Program-made: the position numbers and the translations under genes
Shown here: positions 11,780 to 25,707 of the stretch, one piece after another
Layout: each line of letters starts with the position of its first letter
Position numbering within the stretch: position 1 is the stretch's first letter
The notes under the pieces: generated by a model
Seen by the model: only the letters and a program-made list of their open reading frames with translations
Databases searched by the model: none
Told to the model about the DNA's origin: nothing
Assembly: GCA_005656395.1 (NCBI GenBank)
Contig: SRSI01000074.1
Coordinates: forward strand, 682,001-746,000
DNA length: 64,000 nucleotides
Reading direction: 5' to 3'
From: Strongyloides papillosus
Taxonomy: Eukaryota > Nematoda > Chromadorea > Rhabditida > Strongyloididae

Positions 11780-14536
11780 ATGGTTAAATTTGACTGCCTT
11801 GAGAAGCCGTTGGCTAATTGGTTTCGTAAGTATGGAAGATTTGTTTGTAAATACCCTAAGCCTTTCATTGTTCTACCGATTTTCTGTACTCTATTTTGTG
11901 CTGTTGGTTTTTTGCACATGGAAGTTGCTTCAGAAGCAATTCATTTGTATACACCAACTAATGCATTATCTAAAACTGAAAGAGAAATATTCCATAGATT
12001 ATGGCCATTAAAAGATGATAATTACATTGCTTCGAGAGCTGTCACAACAACTAGAGAAATACAAGTAATCATAAATAATTTTACATCTTTTTTTAATAAT
12101 TTTTTTTAGATTACTATAACAACAACAAATGGTGAAAATATTTTAGATGGTGAATTCCCAAAGTTGGTGGGTATGTATCAAAATAAAATAGAGAATGAAA
12201 TTTTCGCTGAATATGAAGGGAAAAAATATGGGTATCATGACTTGTGTATTCAATTTCGTGATCAAGGTTGTCCAGGAACACCTCATGTTCAGTTGATTTC
12301 ACATCTTTACCAACATGGTTTTAATATTTCTTATCCAAACCTTCAGATAGGTGATAAGACAGGGTATATTGGATCAACACTTGGTGGAGTACGATTATTT
12401 AAAGGACCTGATGGTAAGCATTATGTCCACTCAGCACAATCATGGCTTTTATTGTACCACCTTAAGTTCTTCCCAGAAAATACCTCTTTCTTATCAGGTT
12501 TATGGGAGTTAAAATTTCAAGAAGAAATGTTGAAATTTAAACCAACAAATAAATTAAAGCTCTCCATATTTCATTCACAAACACTTACAAATGAAATAAA
12601 AAGAAATGGGAAAAGTCTAATGCCAAAATTTGCTTTTGCACTACTTCTATTAGTTGTTTTTGCTGTTACTTCGTCTATTTCATTTATAAAATATGGATGG
12701 TCAATTGATTGGACACTATCAAAACCTATACCTGTTTTAGTAGGTGTTTTGAGTGCCGGAATGGGAATTATTTCATCTATAGGAATGTTATGTGGTTTAG
12801 GAATGGTTTATAATGATATTGTAGGAGTTATGCCATTTTTAGTATTGGCTGTTGGAGTTGACAATACATTTTTAATTTTATCAGGTGTACAAAGAACAAG
12901 CAGAATAGCATCATCTTCCAATAGGATATCAGAAACTTTAGCTGAAACTGGTGTTTCAATGTTTATTACTTCATCAACAAATGCTTTGTCTTTCTTTATT
13001 GGAGCTATAACAACGATGCCCGCTGTTTTTATTTTTTGTATTTATACAGCTGTCGCTTTGATTTTTACATTTATATATGGAATTACAATTTATGTAGCAG
13101 TTTTGAGTTTGTTTCTGGATATTGAAAGAAGAGGAAAGCATTGCATGTTTTTGGGACCCATATATGAGATTAAAGGAAAAAAAGAATACAATGATGCAAC
13201 ATTAACTGAAAAATTGTTTTTTGCTGGATCACCATGTATAGCTAATATTACTCCAAAAGGTGAATTCCCAACTCAATCCGGTTTCACTTTATTTTTTAAA
13301 AAATATTTTGGACCAATTTTGACTGACGGTTATGTTAGATTATTTACGTTAATTTTATATATAGGATATATTTTTATTAGTATATATGGATGTTTCGATA
13401 TTAAAGAGGGATTAGAACCAGTAAATTTACTTGTCCGCGATTCTTATGCTGTCCCTCATTACAGGACTTATGAAAATTATTTCTTAACATATGGGCAGGT
13501 ACTACAAGTCGCCATTGTAAATCCTCCCGATTTACGATATAAAGAAAATAGAAATAAAATAAGGGAAATTGCGCAGGATTTTGCAACTTCTATTCATGGA
13601 GCAGGGAATATTTCAATTCAGTTATGGATGGATGAAGTTGAATATTTTCTAGATAGAGAAATAGATGAAAAGGAGTACAATGATGATCTTTATTACGTTT
13701 ATGCAATGAACCATTTCTTAAACAATCCAACAAGTCGTTTCTCAGAAGACATTCGTTGGGTGGCTGATTCAAAAGGTGGCATGACAATCGATGCATTTAG
13801 ATTTTTAATTGGTATGAAAAATATTCAAACAACAGTCGAGCAAACTAAAGCCACTGCTGAAATGAGAAAAATTGCCTCTAAATATCCGGAGTATAATGTT
13901 ACAACATTTATGCCACTATGGCTATTTACTGACCAATTTGCACTGGTTATCCCAAACACCGTTCAAAATATATCAATTGCACTTGTTTGTATGATATTAA
14001 TTGCAGTTGTTTTTATCCCAGAACCAGTTTGTTCTGTTTTTGTAGCATTTGCTATTGCTTCAGTTGATATCGGTGTTATTGGTTTTATGACATTATGGGG
14101 AGTTAATTTGGATGTTATATCAATGATAACTATTATTATGTCTATTGGTTTTTCTGTAGACTATTCCGCTCACCTTACCTATGGATATATACGATCAAGA
14201 AAATCTAATTCATCACAAAAGATGATTGAAACAGTAACGGCATTGGGGTTACCTTTACTTCAAGGTGCCGCTTCAACTATTTTAGCAGTGGTAACATTAG
14301 CGGACACACCAGCATATATGGTTCAAACATTTTTCAAAACTGTCTTTTTGGCTATAACTTTTGGTTTACTACATGGGTTAGTATTTCTTCCAGTGGCATT
14401 ATCAATATTTATTAAACCTTGGTGTTTAACAAAAAACACTGTTCGTGATACTACAATTCAAGTTCAGGAAAAAAGTACAAGACAAGATACTTTTACGATT
14501 TATCCAGTTCAAAATAATGCAGAATCATCAACTTGA
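11780..14536 (+). CDS. patched-related (PTR) protein with sterol-sensing domain
   Basis: Two exons, 11780-12064 and 12110-14536, joined in phase 0 by a 45 bp intron (gtaatc...ttttag), give 903 aa. The nematode PTR family is related to Patched/NPC1 and the RND permeases. Members are mostly epidermal membrane proteins needed for moulting, cuticle and membrane traffic. The architecture fits: TM1 at about residues 30-48, a first extracellular domain, then the sterol-sensing domain at about 265-435 with the conserved GVDNTFLI segment, a second extracellular domain (about 465-725), and a second group of TMs ending with the GFSVDYSAH motif and the C-terminal helices. Start chosen at the ATG preceded by an acceptor-like tctcaag. 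A distant paralogue lies at 54.9-57.8 kb. The individual ptr orthologue was not assigned. Confidence 0.92.
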
Positions 14537-14924
14537 AATATATAAAATATTCTAAAATATTGTATTTATTTATAATTATCTTTAAATTTTTAATTGTAGA
14601 TAAAAATTACTAATCAGTAATATTTTATATTAGCTAAATTTTGAAAACCCAGTGTTTATCTTATCTCATTTTTAAGATGTGAAAATAAATTGTTTGTAAT
14701 ATTTATTTTCAAGGAAGTTAATTGTTGAATACTCTTTAACAATTAGGAAATAAAAGTATCATTTACTTTTACATTCTTTTAAAAATGTAGGTATAATAGA
14801 TTATAAATATTCATTTGTATGTGGTACTTTTTGTCCATATACAAAGGAATTATATAAATTTAGACATTTTATTAGGTTATTATTGTTAATACCAAATAAA
14901 GATGTTTATTTATAAAGATAATTG
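14537..14924. other. intergenic between convergent 3' ends
   Basis: 388 bp of AT-rich sequence shared by the 3' UTRs of the PTR gene (+) and the DUF19 gene (-). Several AATAAA-like sites occur (for example 14687-14692). No gene seen. Confidence 0.6.
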
Positions 14925-15617
14925 TTAGCATTGTGGGAGTTCATTAATACATTGTGGCAATTCATATGTTAAACCAATTCTTTGTATGTTACAAATATAA
15001 TTTCCTGCATCTGAACCACAATATGATTGATATACAGTTTGAAGACAAGTTGTATAGTCTATCTGAGCTTTGCATATTCCTTCACTTTTTATATCAGACA
15101 TTAATTTATCAACGCAATCACTTAATGCAGAATAACCAATTGAACCAATTGTTGAAATGCAATTAAATTGCCCAATAGTAACATTATAAGCAGTGGTACA
15201 TTCATAATTAGCAATATAATAATCTGATGTATACATTAAATTATCTTCGTCTGTGAAGTAAAAAATTTTTGACATATCGTTACCATTAATGCAAGAGTTA
15301 CTTGAACCAAGGCAAGAAACTAACGAATTTTGAATATTACATACTTTTTTCATATGTTCTGTGGTTTTACCAGCTTCAAATTCACCTCTTGTTATAGCAA
15401 ATGATTCATAGTTTGGTAATGTATAATTAATACCTACTGTCATATTATAAAAACTAAGGAATGTCTTGTAACATCCACGTACTTGCTAAATATGTTTTCA
15501 AGGAAATTAAATAAATGGAATATTAAAACTAACATCGTATGAAGATGAATCACAAGACAATACTAGAGTAGGTAAAGCGAAAAAAATTAATATTGATATT
15601 GGGGACAGATTCTTCAT
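14925..15617 (-). CDS. secreted cysteine-rich protein, DUF19/T20D4.11-like
   Basis: Two exons: 15534-15617 (28 codons) and 14925-15485, with a 48 bp intron (gttagt...atttag), giving 214 aa. Exon 1 encodes a signal peptide (MKNLSPISILIFFALPTLVLSC), so the product should be exported. The mature part has many evenly spaced cysteines and the spacing of the nematode DUF19 family. The C-terminus ends with a repeated ELPQC. The biochemical function of this family is unknown; members are nematode-restricted and often expanded in parasites. The gene is divergent from the perilipin-like gene across 508 bp. The fold assignment is by pattern only. Confidence 0.75.
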
Positions 15618-16125
15618 TTTCGTGTGAAACTAAATTATACTAATAAGCATACTATTTTTATAATATTATTATCAATCACGATACCATCCGTAAACTTTTT
15701 TATAACATCAAAAATCTTATTATCAGAAAATTTCCCATTTTGATGATATGAAATTGAACGTGTGTATTTTTAATGATACGTTATTTGATTAAATTTAAGA
15801 CATACTTTTTTTCTCTCGCTTACAAACAAATAAATAAAAAGTATTTGTTATTTAAGAAGATGTAAAAAAAAGTATGAAATAATAAACTGTTAAAGGCAAG
15901 ATAATTTAACACATAAATTACTTAAACAATAATGACAAAGAAATTTGCGTTCATCGTGTCATCAATTAATCAAAAAGACTAAAAGCAACTAAATATACTT
16001 ATTAAAGAAATATTCCTAAAAGCGTTCATTTTAACATCATTAATGATAGAACGTTTTTCTATCTATCGATATTGGTTATTTTATACATATATATTATTGT
16101 ATATATTTAAATTATTTTTTTATAG
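15618..16125. promoter_or_regulatory. divergent intergenic region (DUF19 / perilipin)
   Basis: 508 bp separating two divergently transcribed genes, so both upstream regulatory regions should lie here. A ttttttatag acceptor lies directly before the perilipin ATG, suggesting trans-splicing. No specific factor site is claimed. Confidence 0.45.
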
Positions 16126-17309
<1,184 letters not shown>

Positions 17310-18080
17310 TTGTTTAAGACATAAATAAATCCATTTATTCAAATGTGCTGTTAATAAAAAGTAATTTAATATCATAATGTAAATTTATGGTAATATTTTA
17401 ATAAAATCTTATAAAGATATAATCATCGTTTATTTTTCTAAAACTAGTTTTTAATGAAGGGTATTTTCATAAAACGGGAAAATTTATCTGTAATTTTAAT
17501 ACCTTAATGTGGGGGTAGTGTTTTTTGGTATATCTTTCATTAAAATTATTTTATTTATAAAAGGATTTAAATTAATCTTTTATATATATTTCAAACACTT
17601 TACTTTTATCGAGAAAGATACTTTTAGTTAATTGCTGAAGAGAAAACCAATAAAAGGCAACGTAAAATTTTGATTGTAAATAGTACCTATTTGTTTAATC
17701 GTTTTTATTCAAAAAGTTTAAGAAATTCTAATATTAATGGCAATAATAATAGTATATTAGAATGGAGAATCAAAGTGTTTTGTATTTTATTAATACCAAT
17801 AATAGCAATTGTCGTCTCAATTATCATTCCAATAATTGTAAAAGTTCATAAAAAATAAAATAAAACGTTATTCTTCTTGACTAGCATGTTATTTTCTACA
17901 TTATAGTGAAGGGAATTTTATTTTTCTTATCTTATCAATTATAGATACCACAATAAAATTTTTAAAATAGTTTTTTATTAGTCAAACTATTACAATTACA
18001 TTACAAAGATAAATTTATTTAACTCATTAAAAATTTGATAACTATTCATTAATATGAATGAGTATTCTCCATTTTAAAAA
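17310..18080. other. intergenic between perilipin-like gene and collagen relic
   Basis: AT-rich. A frame at 17670-17858 lacks an ATG but encodes one strongly hydrophobic helix (CILLIPIIAIVVSIIIPIIV). Extended upstream it would start after an acceptor-like acttttag (to 17628), so it could be a terminal exon, but no upstream exon was found. No other feature seen. Confidence 0.4.
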
Positions 18081-18190
18081 AGAAGTTAAATAATGAAAAA
18101 CCTCCTTAATGCCTTGATAAGAAAACAGCGCAACGTGGAGGGCATGAACAGTAAGCGGCGTCAGATCCTGGGATTCTTTATTAACACAGA
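18081..18190 (-). pseudogene. relic copy of the collagen gene's 3' end
   Basis: 18109-18176 nearly repeats the last codons of the adjacent collagen gene (18453-18520), including the tail sequence and stop. Read on the minus strand it gives [24 protein letters not shown], with Pro to Ser and Ser to Cys changes. Part of the downstream sequence (aagaagttaaataatgaaa) is also shared (18080-18098 and 18370-18388). No Gly-X-Y coding lies upstream of it, so this is a fragment left by duplication or partial deletion of a second collagen gene. Confidence 0.75.
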
Positions 18191-18450
18191 AATCCTAATA
18201 TTTAAAATTAGATACTCTTAAAGAACAATTGATATATGTTATGTGTTCTTTCACTAAATTGCATTTGCTGCTGCATTCGTCTTAAGTAATAATAAGAAAA
18301 AAACCGTCTAAATGTCATTTTTTCCCCTCTGATAAATGATAAAAATTTAAATAAGATAAAATTAAAAAAAAAGAAGTTAAATAATGAAATTTGTTTTTAT
18401 TTGATAGAAGTAGATTAAAGTAGAGTTTAATCAAATCAAAAAGAAACTTT

Positions 18451-19341
18451 TTAGTGTCTTGATAAGAAAACAGCACTACGTGGAGGACATGGGCAGTAGG
18501 CGGCGTCAGATCCTGGGATTCCTGGACCTCCTGGTGCTCCTGGTTGACCGTCAGCTCCTGGGGTTCCTGGGTTTCCGGCTGGTCCTTCTGGTCCTGCTGG
18601 TCCATCTTGTCCGGGGGCACCTGGTTGTCCATCAGCTCCATTGTTTCCTGGGGCTCCTGGAGCTCCAGCTGGACCTTGTGGACCTGGTTTGCCTTTTCCT
18701 CTTGTTCCATTGGCTCCTGGTGCTCCTGGTTGTCCATCAACTCCTGGGGCTCCTGGTGCTCCGGCATCTCCTTGTGGTCCTGGTGCTCCTGGTTGTCCGT
18801 CTTGTCCTGGGGCTCCTGGTTGTCCTGGTTGTCCGTCTGGGCCGGCTGGTCCAACTGGGCCATCTGGTCCTTGTGGTCCTGGAGCTCCTTGTGGGCATTT
18901 GATACAATCTCTTGATGGTTCTGGGCAGACAATTGGGGCGTATGTTGAGGTGTTGTCCTCTCCGTTTGGTCCTGGGGCTCCTGGAGCACCATCTTCTCCA
19001 GCTGGTCCTGGTGGTCCTGGAGGTCCTGGTGGGCAAGTTGGTTTGGTTGGTTCGCATTGGCACCAGGCTGGGAGTCCCTTGAAGTCTTGACGTTTTTGAC
19101 GGAAAATGCTGTTAAATGGATTCTCTCTTGGTTTGGATGGTGGGGTGACGGTGATTTGGATGTCCATTAACTCGGTCCAAGCTGAGTCAGTCTCGGCACG
19201 GAAGACTTGTACTCCATCAGAAACGAAATCACGGAGTTCGTTGATTTCATTGTAGAGGGATGGGATAGTAGTGATAGTGGCCAAGATGGCAACAGTAGAG
19301 CAAGCGGCAGCAATACCAACAGCTAATTTAGCGTCAAACAT
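18451..19341 (-). CDS. cuticle collagen (col family)
   Basis: Single-exon 296 aa nematode cuticle collagen. Residues 1-45 form the Col_cuticle_N domain with a hydrophobic segment (signal anchor). A subtilisin/furin site, RQKR, lies at residues 81-84, followed by a Cys-containing segment ([11 protein letters not shown]) and interrupted Gly-X-Y blocks separated by Cys clusters ([11 protein letters not shown]), then the C-terminal CPCPP tail. Trimers are secreted by the epidermis and cross-linked into the cuticle. A TATA box (TATAAAAG, 19377-19384, minus) lies 36 bp upstream of the ATG, implying a very short leader and strong stage-specific transcription. The gene is far more GC-rich than its neighbours because of Gly/Pro codons. 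The specific col paralogue is undetermined. Confidence 0.96.
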   Translation of the reverse strand: MFDAKLAVGIAAACSTVAILATITTIPSLYNEINELRDFVSDGVQVFRAETDSAWTELMDIQITVTPPSKPRENPFNSIFRQKRQDFKGLPAWCQCEPTKPTCPPGPPGPPGPAGEDGAPGAPGPNGEDNTSTYAPIVCPEPSRDCIKCPQGAPGPQGPDGPVGPAGPDGQPGQPGAPGQDGQPGAPGPQGDAGAPGAPGVDGQPGAPGANGTRGKGKPGPQGPAGAPGAPGNNGADGQPGAPGQDGPAGPEGPAGNPGTPGADGQPGAPGGPGIPGSDAAYCPCPPRSAVFLSRH

Positions 19342-19376
19342 TTTTGATTTTGATGTTGAATAGAAGTTTAGAGTAA

Positions 19377-19384
19377 CTTTTATA
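19377..19384 (-). promoter_or_regulatory. TATA box of the collagen gene
   Basis: TATAAAAG on the minus strand, 36 bp before the collagen ATG. Many cuticle collagen genes have TATA promoters and short leaders, so this is a likely core promoter. Confidence 0.7.
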
Positions 19385-20871
19385 CTACCAAAACGACCTT
19401 ATAAAACAGGATTTCATCAACACTTGTTGGATCACTTTTTCTTTAATTAAAAATTTTTTTCAAGGTCTATAAAGATATTTGTAAATTACTACCATAATTC
19501 TCTTACACATCCTATTGGATTGCTGTACGTTTTAACTATATAAATTAACTTTAAGATATTGTGATGTATGTTGCAATTTCTGTAAAACTTGTATATCCTT
19601 TCTCTTTTAATAATAGTATATTTACGTAAAAAAATTTTTGTTTAAAAAAACTTATGAATATGTATAATGAAGAAATTATTGAAACTGATACGACGAAAAA
19701 AACATTCAACCGTGTTTAACATTTAAAAAATATTCATTAATTAAAATCCTTATTTTAATGTCGATCAAAAAGTTTGCTGTAGTTTTATTTTCACTTTAGT
19801 ATATCTAGAAAGTTTGATACTTAAATATGTAGTTAATCACTATTTTGATGATATTTTTTACATATTATCATTATATGATATTTTAAATTGCAGTATAATG
19901 AAACATATATTTTTGAAAATATTCAATTGGAAGGTAACACATCATTGTATATTATTAACTTGCTAGATTCAAAATTTTATTGTATATTATTTTTATAAAT
20001 AAAGAATATATGTAACTTTGTTAACATACAATTACAATAATCACTTAATTTTATAAAATCCTTTGTGACTTATTTTAAATATTCAATTAATTTTTTTGTC
20101 TTTAAATTTTGCTTTACAAAAGTTTTGATATTCGATACATGTGAATAATCTTTAATTTAATAATCACTCTAAATATGCTGTATCTACTTTTTGAAAAACA
20201 AACTTTAAAAGGTATTTTTAAATAACTTAAATTTCAAACATATTTTCAAGGTAATTTCTTATTTTGTTTTAAATCTAAAATAGGGGAATCACCATAAAAC
20301 AATAATCGACATTTTTAATCATGAAAAAACTAAAAATACACATTAATCGTCAAACACCGGTATGACTGCGCAAAAATTAGACATTTCATATAATTATACT
20401 ATATAAAAAGTTTCAGACAAAATCAAAATTTAACCTTGAATGCACAAGCCTCTGATAAATGAGCTCAATAAGATATGTTATTTATGTAGTTAAATTGTTT
20501 TCTTTTATCTTTTCATCAACACTTTTATTGCTTCCTTCATTTAGTATCATTTAAAATTGAAAAATCTCTAGCATTAATTTACTATGTAACATTATAAAAA
20601 CGCGATATTTGATAATTATTAAATCTTTCATAAAAAATTCATTATAATAATATCAGAAAAAAGAACATGTGTATATTCATATTGCTGGAAAATCAAATAA
20701 CTTCATCAAAGACCAACAAAATCCGATAGAATAATGTTTTAAAATTAAATTTTAAGTGTTTAGAAATAATTTATATATTAACCGTCTGTAACTTACATGA
20801 CATATTTTTAAACTTATAAATTAAAAATACATAATATTATATTTTAAATAGTAAATTTCAAGCTGAGTTAT
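19385..20871. other. intergenic, collagen promoter side and rpn-1 3' side
   Basis: 1.5 kb of AT-rich DNA. It should contain the upstream control region of the collagen gene and the 3' UTR of rpn-1. A short less AT-rich block near 20340-20470 (with accggtatgactgcgca and a TATATAAAAAG) stands out but encodes nothing recognisable. Confidence 0.5.
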
Positions 20872-23781
20872 TTAATTTGTTTTTTCTCCCTCCTTCACTT
20901 CTGGTTTAACGTAGTCTGGATTTTTCTTTAGAATCACTAAACCTTCAAGTTGATTACATACTGGAATATATTCATCAGTTCCCAATTCGGCCTTCTCGCC
21001 ATAAGCAAGTAAAACTGGAGTTGTGTGTGTTTGAAACCCTGTGATGCCTCTTTGTTTACCAGCCTGTCCAACAACATCAACAGCCTGCCCAACACGTACT
21101 GGAACATTTATTTGTTTAAGTTTTTTATCACTAGTATCATCTTCAATTAAGGTTATCATGTATCTTGGATTCATAGCAGTAATCAAATTATAAATAAGAT
21201 AATGTTGACGGTTATTCATTGCAATGTTTCTTGAGTCTAAGAATGAGAAACAAGTTGAAATGATACCTGCTAAAGCAGTAGGACAAAGAAGATTTCTTTC
21301 AGAATGGAAAGGATTAAGAGTAACTGTTCCTTTTCCTAAATGAACCAGACCTTGAGATAAGCGTACCAAAGATAAAGCAGTTTCACTTTTGTGATAGTAA
21401 CTTGCTAATTGTCTGAGAATTGAAACAATTCTTGCGTTATTAGTACCAGCTGAAATAAGACCCAAAGCAAAAATTGAGTTATGAGCAACGTCATAGTCTG
21501 AATCATGAGAAAATTTGGATAAAACTTCCATTATTGGTATTTGTGGATTTGAGACCGAAAGAACTGCAAGTCCAATTGGTACAGCTCTACGAACAGCACT
21601 ATCACCATACTTCAAAAGATGTCCAAACATTCGAAGACACATTTCACTTCCAACTTCTTCACCCATAGCAATAAGCCCAATTCCAAAACAAGCAACTGAC
21701 TGAAGAAAAGCATACTCATACTTTGGTCCAGTCTTTCCACCTTCATCTTTCTTATCTTTTTTGGATTTCTTTTGTGGCATTTCATCTTTCTTGTCATTCT
21801 CTGGATGTTTTGAGCAAATTTGCAATAATTGTTGGATTTTTAGAACATTTCCAGTTCCAGCATAAGCTAAACAATCAACTAAAACAGAAGTCATTTCACC
21901 GAAATGTCCAGGTAATTGACGGCAACTTTCAACAAAAACTTCTGATTTATCTTGAGTTCCCAAGAAAATAAGTGCCAATCCTAAAGAAACAAGTTTGTAG
22001 TTAAAGTCATACAACTCCTCTTCTGTTTTTTCTAACAAAAGTTGAAGTAAATCACCGGCAATCTTTGAGTCTCCAGATGCAACACAGATAAGTCCAAGAG
22101 ACAAAGCTGCAACACATTTTATTTCTGTATTACTAGCAGGTGCAGTATCAAAAAGAGCTTTAGTTAATTCAAAGATGACACCACCTTCCTGATTTTGAAC
22201 AACAGTCTCTCTTTTAGAGTTAGCATAAGCTAAACCAAGACCAAATGTAGCACCAAGTCTAACAGCAGAACTTGTAGCGTTTAACTGTTCCAAAAGAAGA
22301 GCACATGCTGGATCACAAGAATCTTGAACTCCAGAGCAAATAATGGCTAAGGCAAGGAGACCACCTCCTTTGACAAACTCATTCTCAGTGTACAATAAAC
22401 GATCACAACTAGAAAAACCATTGTCCACATCCCATCTCCACAATAATCCATGTGAAGCAGCAGCTGAAAACAAACCATATTCTTTGTTCTTGAAAATAAA
22501 TTTATTTCCTTCCTCAGCATTTGTAAGTATCTTATCAACACCAAAACCAGTGTTGACAAATCCATTGACGAAAGCAGCCGTAAGAGCCAATCTTGTAGTG
22601 TTGTCAGCTGTTAGTGAGTTATAACCACTTCTTGGTTCTAAGTGAACTTTGTAAACATTATCTGGTGTTTTTGGATCCATAATATCCAATTCACGAGCAA
22701 GTGAGATAAAAAAGTCGTGAATTTGAGTATTAGAATTCATCTCAGCAAGAACATCACCATCATCAACATCCTCGAAGTCGAGGAACATTTGATGTCTTCC
22801 AAGTAACAAAGCCATTTGTTTTTTAACATTTAAATCTTTACAGTTGACAATTTTTTGTTTTATTAAATCTACATCATTCAACATGACAGCACACCTAAAA
22901 CTTTCATATTCGAATTTGAATTGTTCGTAAATTTGCATAGCAGCGCGAATAAGAGCAATATTATCTGGATCAGGGGCATAAGCAACACAGGCAAGTAGGT
23001 AATTACATAATTTCTGACATTCACCAGCTTTAGCCAACTTAATAAGAACGTCAAACCTATCAATTTCCATAAGAAGATCACAAGCTTCAACTTCAGAATT
23101 GTGAGTAATGTAGTATTCAACAATATTACTAACGAGATCCATTAGTACTTTTGCCCTAGTTTCATCTTCTGTTGTATCACCAACTTCTTTCCATGCAGTG
23201 ACGACATCAAGTGTTAGGTGCTTTACATATTCATTTCCCCATTCACCAACTTGATTTCCTAATCCAAGAAGTCTGTATGTTACAACATCGGTTCCCTCTC
23301 CAGCAACCATAGCAATAACAGAAATAATATCTGCTAGGAATTTTTTGTCATTCCCCTGTGGGAGTTTCTCATAAACTTTCTTAAATTCTCCATAGTGAGC
23401 TTGTAAATACTTCAATGGTTTAGGAACTGCAGTGATGGATGTGGTTGAATCTCTCATCAAATCACCAACTTTTTTTAAATTTTCACTAAAATTTCCAGTT
23501 CCATTCTAAAAAGATATATTTAGTTTTGATATTATTTTACTCAATAAAACTTACAATAAGAGCTTGAGATAAATCGTCTAAAGTTTTCTTTAACTCCAAA
23601 TCTTCATCCTAAAAAAATAACTTTTTTTATGAGTCTTACAAACATTATTCACATTTTACATAAAAGAAGAATGATGAATTTTACAACTTACCGTCTCACT
23701 ACCCTCTGTTTCTTGAGTTTTTTTCGTTGGAGAACGATTCTCTTTTGTATCCATAGGTTCTACACTATTTTCAGCAACCAT
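20872..23781 (-). CDS. rpn-1: 26S proteasome regulatory subunit RPN1 (PSMD2)
   Basis: Three exons: 23692-23781, 23555-23608 and 20872-23505, with introns of 83 and 49 bp, giving 925 aa, close to the family length. RPN1 is a scaffold of the 19S base that binds ubiquitin receptors, shuttle factors and the deubiquitinase UBP6/USP14. After an acidic, poorly conserved N-terminus, helical repeats lead into the proteasome/cyclosome (PC) repeats at about residues 440-780 (for example GLGLAYANSKRETV, ALGLISAGTNNARI), interrupted by a Lys-rich insert (KKDEMPQKKSKKDKKDEGGK). The C-terminal GYGEKAEL-type region is present. The start is the only ATG that fits exon 1 upstream. 3' UTR lies toward the collagen gene. 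Confidence 0.95.
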
Positions 23782-24495
23782 TTTAATTGAACAGATGACT
23801 TTATACTTATGGAAAATTAACTAAGCTGTTAGTATGAAATTTGATGATTTAGAATTGTGCACACCAAAGTTTTCCAGTCAGGATTTATTTTTTTGTATCG
23901 TCTCTTTTTTTAATAGAGAAATTGTATATTATTTACTACGATTAGACAGATTATGTTGTGTTTTTAATAAAATTTGATTATTCTAGAGGTGTATTATGAG
24001 TTTCCCTATTTTTGAATAGTATTTATTGACTAGTATTTCGTTTTGAACCCATTAAAAAATTGTAACTGATGGTAAAAATTTGGAGGACTATTTATTTATT
24101 TTTCTAGAGTTGCATATGTTTTTCTTCACATTAATTCACATAATTTGTTTTATAGATTTTTTGAAGAAAAAGTTTCAAAACAACAAAATTTGAATAATTT
24201 TACGTGAAAAGTTGATTTATGTATATGTATTTTTATTTGATTTGGAAAGGGTATGCTTTTAAAAGAAATTTATTAGAGTTCATGTACGTGTGTTTTATAC
24301 ACTTTTCTAAATAAGTAAAGGGTATTCAAACAATATTTCTATTAATATAGTTTTTTTAAAAATTATTTATGATATAAATGAATTAATTTAAAAAAAATTA
24401 ATGTTTAACTTTAAATTAAGAATAACTGCTTAAATAATTGACTTAAATAAAATAAATATCTTCAAAATTTATATCAATTTGATAGTAAGGAAAAA
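23782..24495. other. intergenic between rpn-1 and GMD
   Basis: 714 bp with the rpn-1 upstream region and the GMD 3' UTR (both genes on minus). AT-rich; no gene or RNA recognised. Confidence 0.55.
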
Positions 24496-25566
24496 TTAAG
24501 CATTTGGATTTTCTTTCATTAGTGCAATATCACTCGCTACCATTTCTTTGACCAACTGTTCTAATGTAACTTTAGCTTCCCATCCTAGTACTTCTTTAGC
24601 TTTTGTTGGATCTCCAATGAGAAGGTCAACTTCAGTTGGTCTATAGTAATTTGGATCAACACGTACACGAACTTTTCCTGTGCTCTCTTCAATACCAACC
24701 TCATTGACTCCTTCACCTTGCCATATTAATTTTATACCAATTTCGGCAAAAGCCAAATTACAGAAATCTCTAACACTTTGAGTTTTACCTGTAGCAATAA
24801 CAAAGTCATCTGGTTCATCGTGTTGAAGAATTCTCCACATAGCTTCAACATACTCTTTTGCATGACCCCAATCACGTTTAGCATCCAAATTACCAAGTAA
24901 TAATGTTTCTTGAACACCTATACTAATTTTAGCTACAGCCCTTGTAATTTTTCTTGTTACAAAGTTATTACCTCTTCTTGGTGATTCATGATTAAATAAA
25001 ATACCATTGCAAGCAAATATTCCATATGCTTCACGATAATTTTTAATTATCCAATAAGCGTACAATTTTGCTACTGCATATGGACTTCGTGGATAAAATG
25101 GTGTTGTCTCTTTTTGGGGGATTTCTTGGACTTTTCCATAAAGTTCTGAGGTAGAAGCTTGGTAAAATCTGACTTTGTGTTGGAGATTACAAGCTACTAT
25201 AGCATCGAGAAGTCTTAATGTACCAACTGCATCTACCTCTGCTGTATATTCAGGTAAATCAAAACTAACTTTAACATGACTTTGTGCTGCAAGATGGTAA
25301 ATTTCAGTTGGTTGAATTTTTGACATCAATTTAATGAGACATGATGAATCAGTCATATCACCATAATGAAGTTGAAATGTTGATGATCCTTTATGTATAT
25401 TAGGATCAGCATATAAATGTGCAATACGATGAGTATTAAATGTTGACGATCTGCGGATAATACCATGTACAGAGTACCCTTTAGCTATAAGTAATTCTGC
25501 CAAATAAGAACCATCTTGACCAGTAATACCAGTAATGATAGCAACTTTTTTTCTTTCTTCAGACAT
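24496..25566 (-). CDS. gmd: GDP-mannose 4,6-dehydratase
   Basis: Cytosolic short-chain dehydrogenase (356 aa) that converts GDP-mannose to GDP-4-keto-6-deoxymannose, the first step of de novo GDP-fucose synthesis. The Rossmann NADP-binding motif GITGQDG is at residues 13-19. [11 protein letters not shown] (38-48) matches the cofactor-binding loop specific to GMD. The catalytic residues are visible as S-E in TSELYG (near 139-144) and Y163-x3-K167 in [12 protein letters not shown]. The [15 protein letters not shown] segment near the C-terminus is diagnostic. The ATG at 25566 was preferred over an in-frame TTG two codons upstream. No introns. C. elegans homologues are bre-1 and gmd-2; which one cannot be said. 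Upstream lies a sugar-nucleotide transporter gene on the same strand. Confidence 0.97.
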   Translation of the reverse strand: MSEERKKVAIITGITGQDGSYLAELLIAKGYSVHGIIRRSSTFNTHRIAHLYADPNIHKGSSTFQLHYGDMTDSSCLIKLMSKIQPTEIYHLAAQSHVKVSFDLPEYTAEVDAVGTLRLLDAIVACNLQHKVRFYQASTSELYGKVQEIPQKETTPFYPRSPYAVAKLYAYWIIKNYREAYGIFACNGILFNHESPRRGNNFVTRKITRAVAKISIGVQETLLLGNLDAKRDWGHAKEYVEAMWRILQHDEPDDFVIATGKTQSVRDFCNLAFAEIGIKLIWQGEGVNEVGIEESTGKVRVRVDPNYYRPTEVDLLIGDPTKAKEVLGWEAKVTLEQLVKEMVASDIALMKENPNA

Positions 25567-25707
25567 TATCAAAAATAATTCTAAAAAAAATAATAACTAA
25601 ATAAATAAAGTACATTTAAATAAATATAAATGGTAAAACGATATAAAAATATTAATATTATAAAAATATATTATGCTAAATATAAAATATTCAAAATTAT
25701 ATTAAAA

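Noticed and set aside
17628..17858. Hydrophobic-helix frame after an acceptor-like acttttag
   Set aside because: No ATG, no upstream exon and no conservation evidence; kept only as a note in the intergenic entry.
18315..19063. Other minus-strand frames across the collagen (Gln/Glu-rich, Arg/Thr-rich)
   Set aside because: Shifted readings of the Gly-X-Y repeats in the real gene.
18459..19090. Several long plus-strand frames opposite the collagen gene, including one that itself looks Gly/Pro-rich
   Set aside because: The complement of Gly-Pro repeat codons reads as Gly/Pro/Ala-rich or Trp/Ser-rich sequence; these are mirror artefacts of the collagen repeats without a start region or collagen N-domain.
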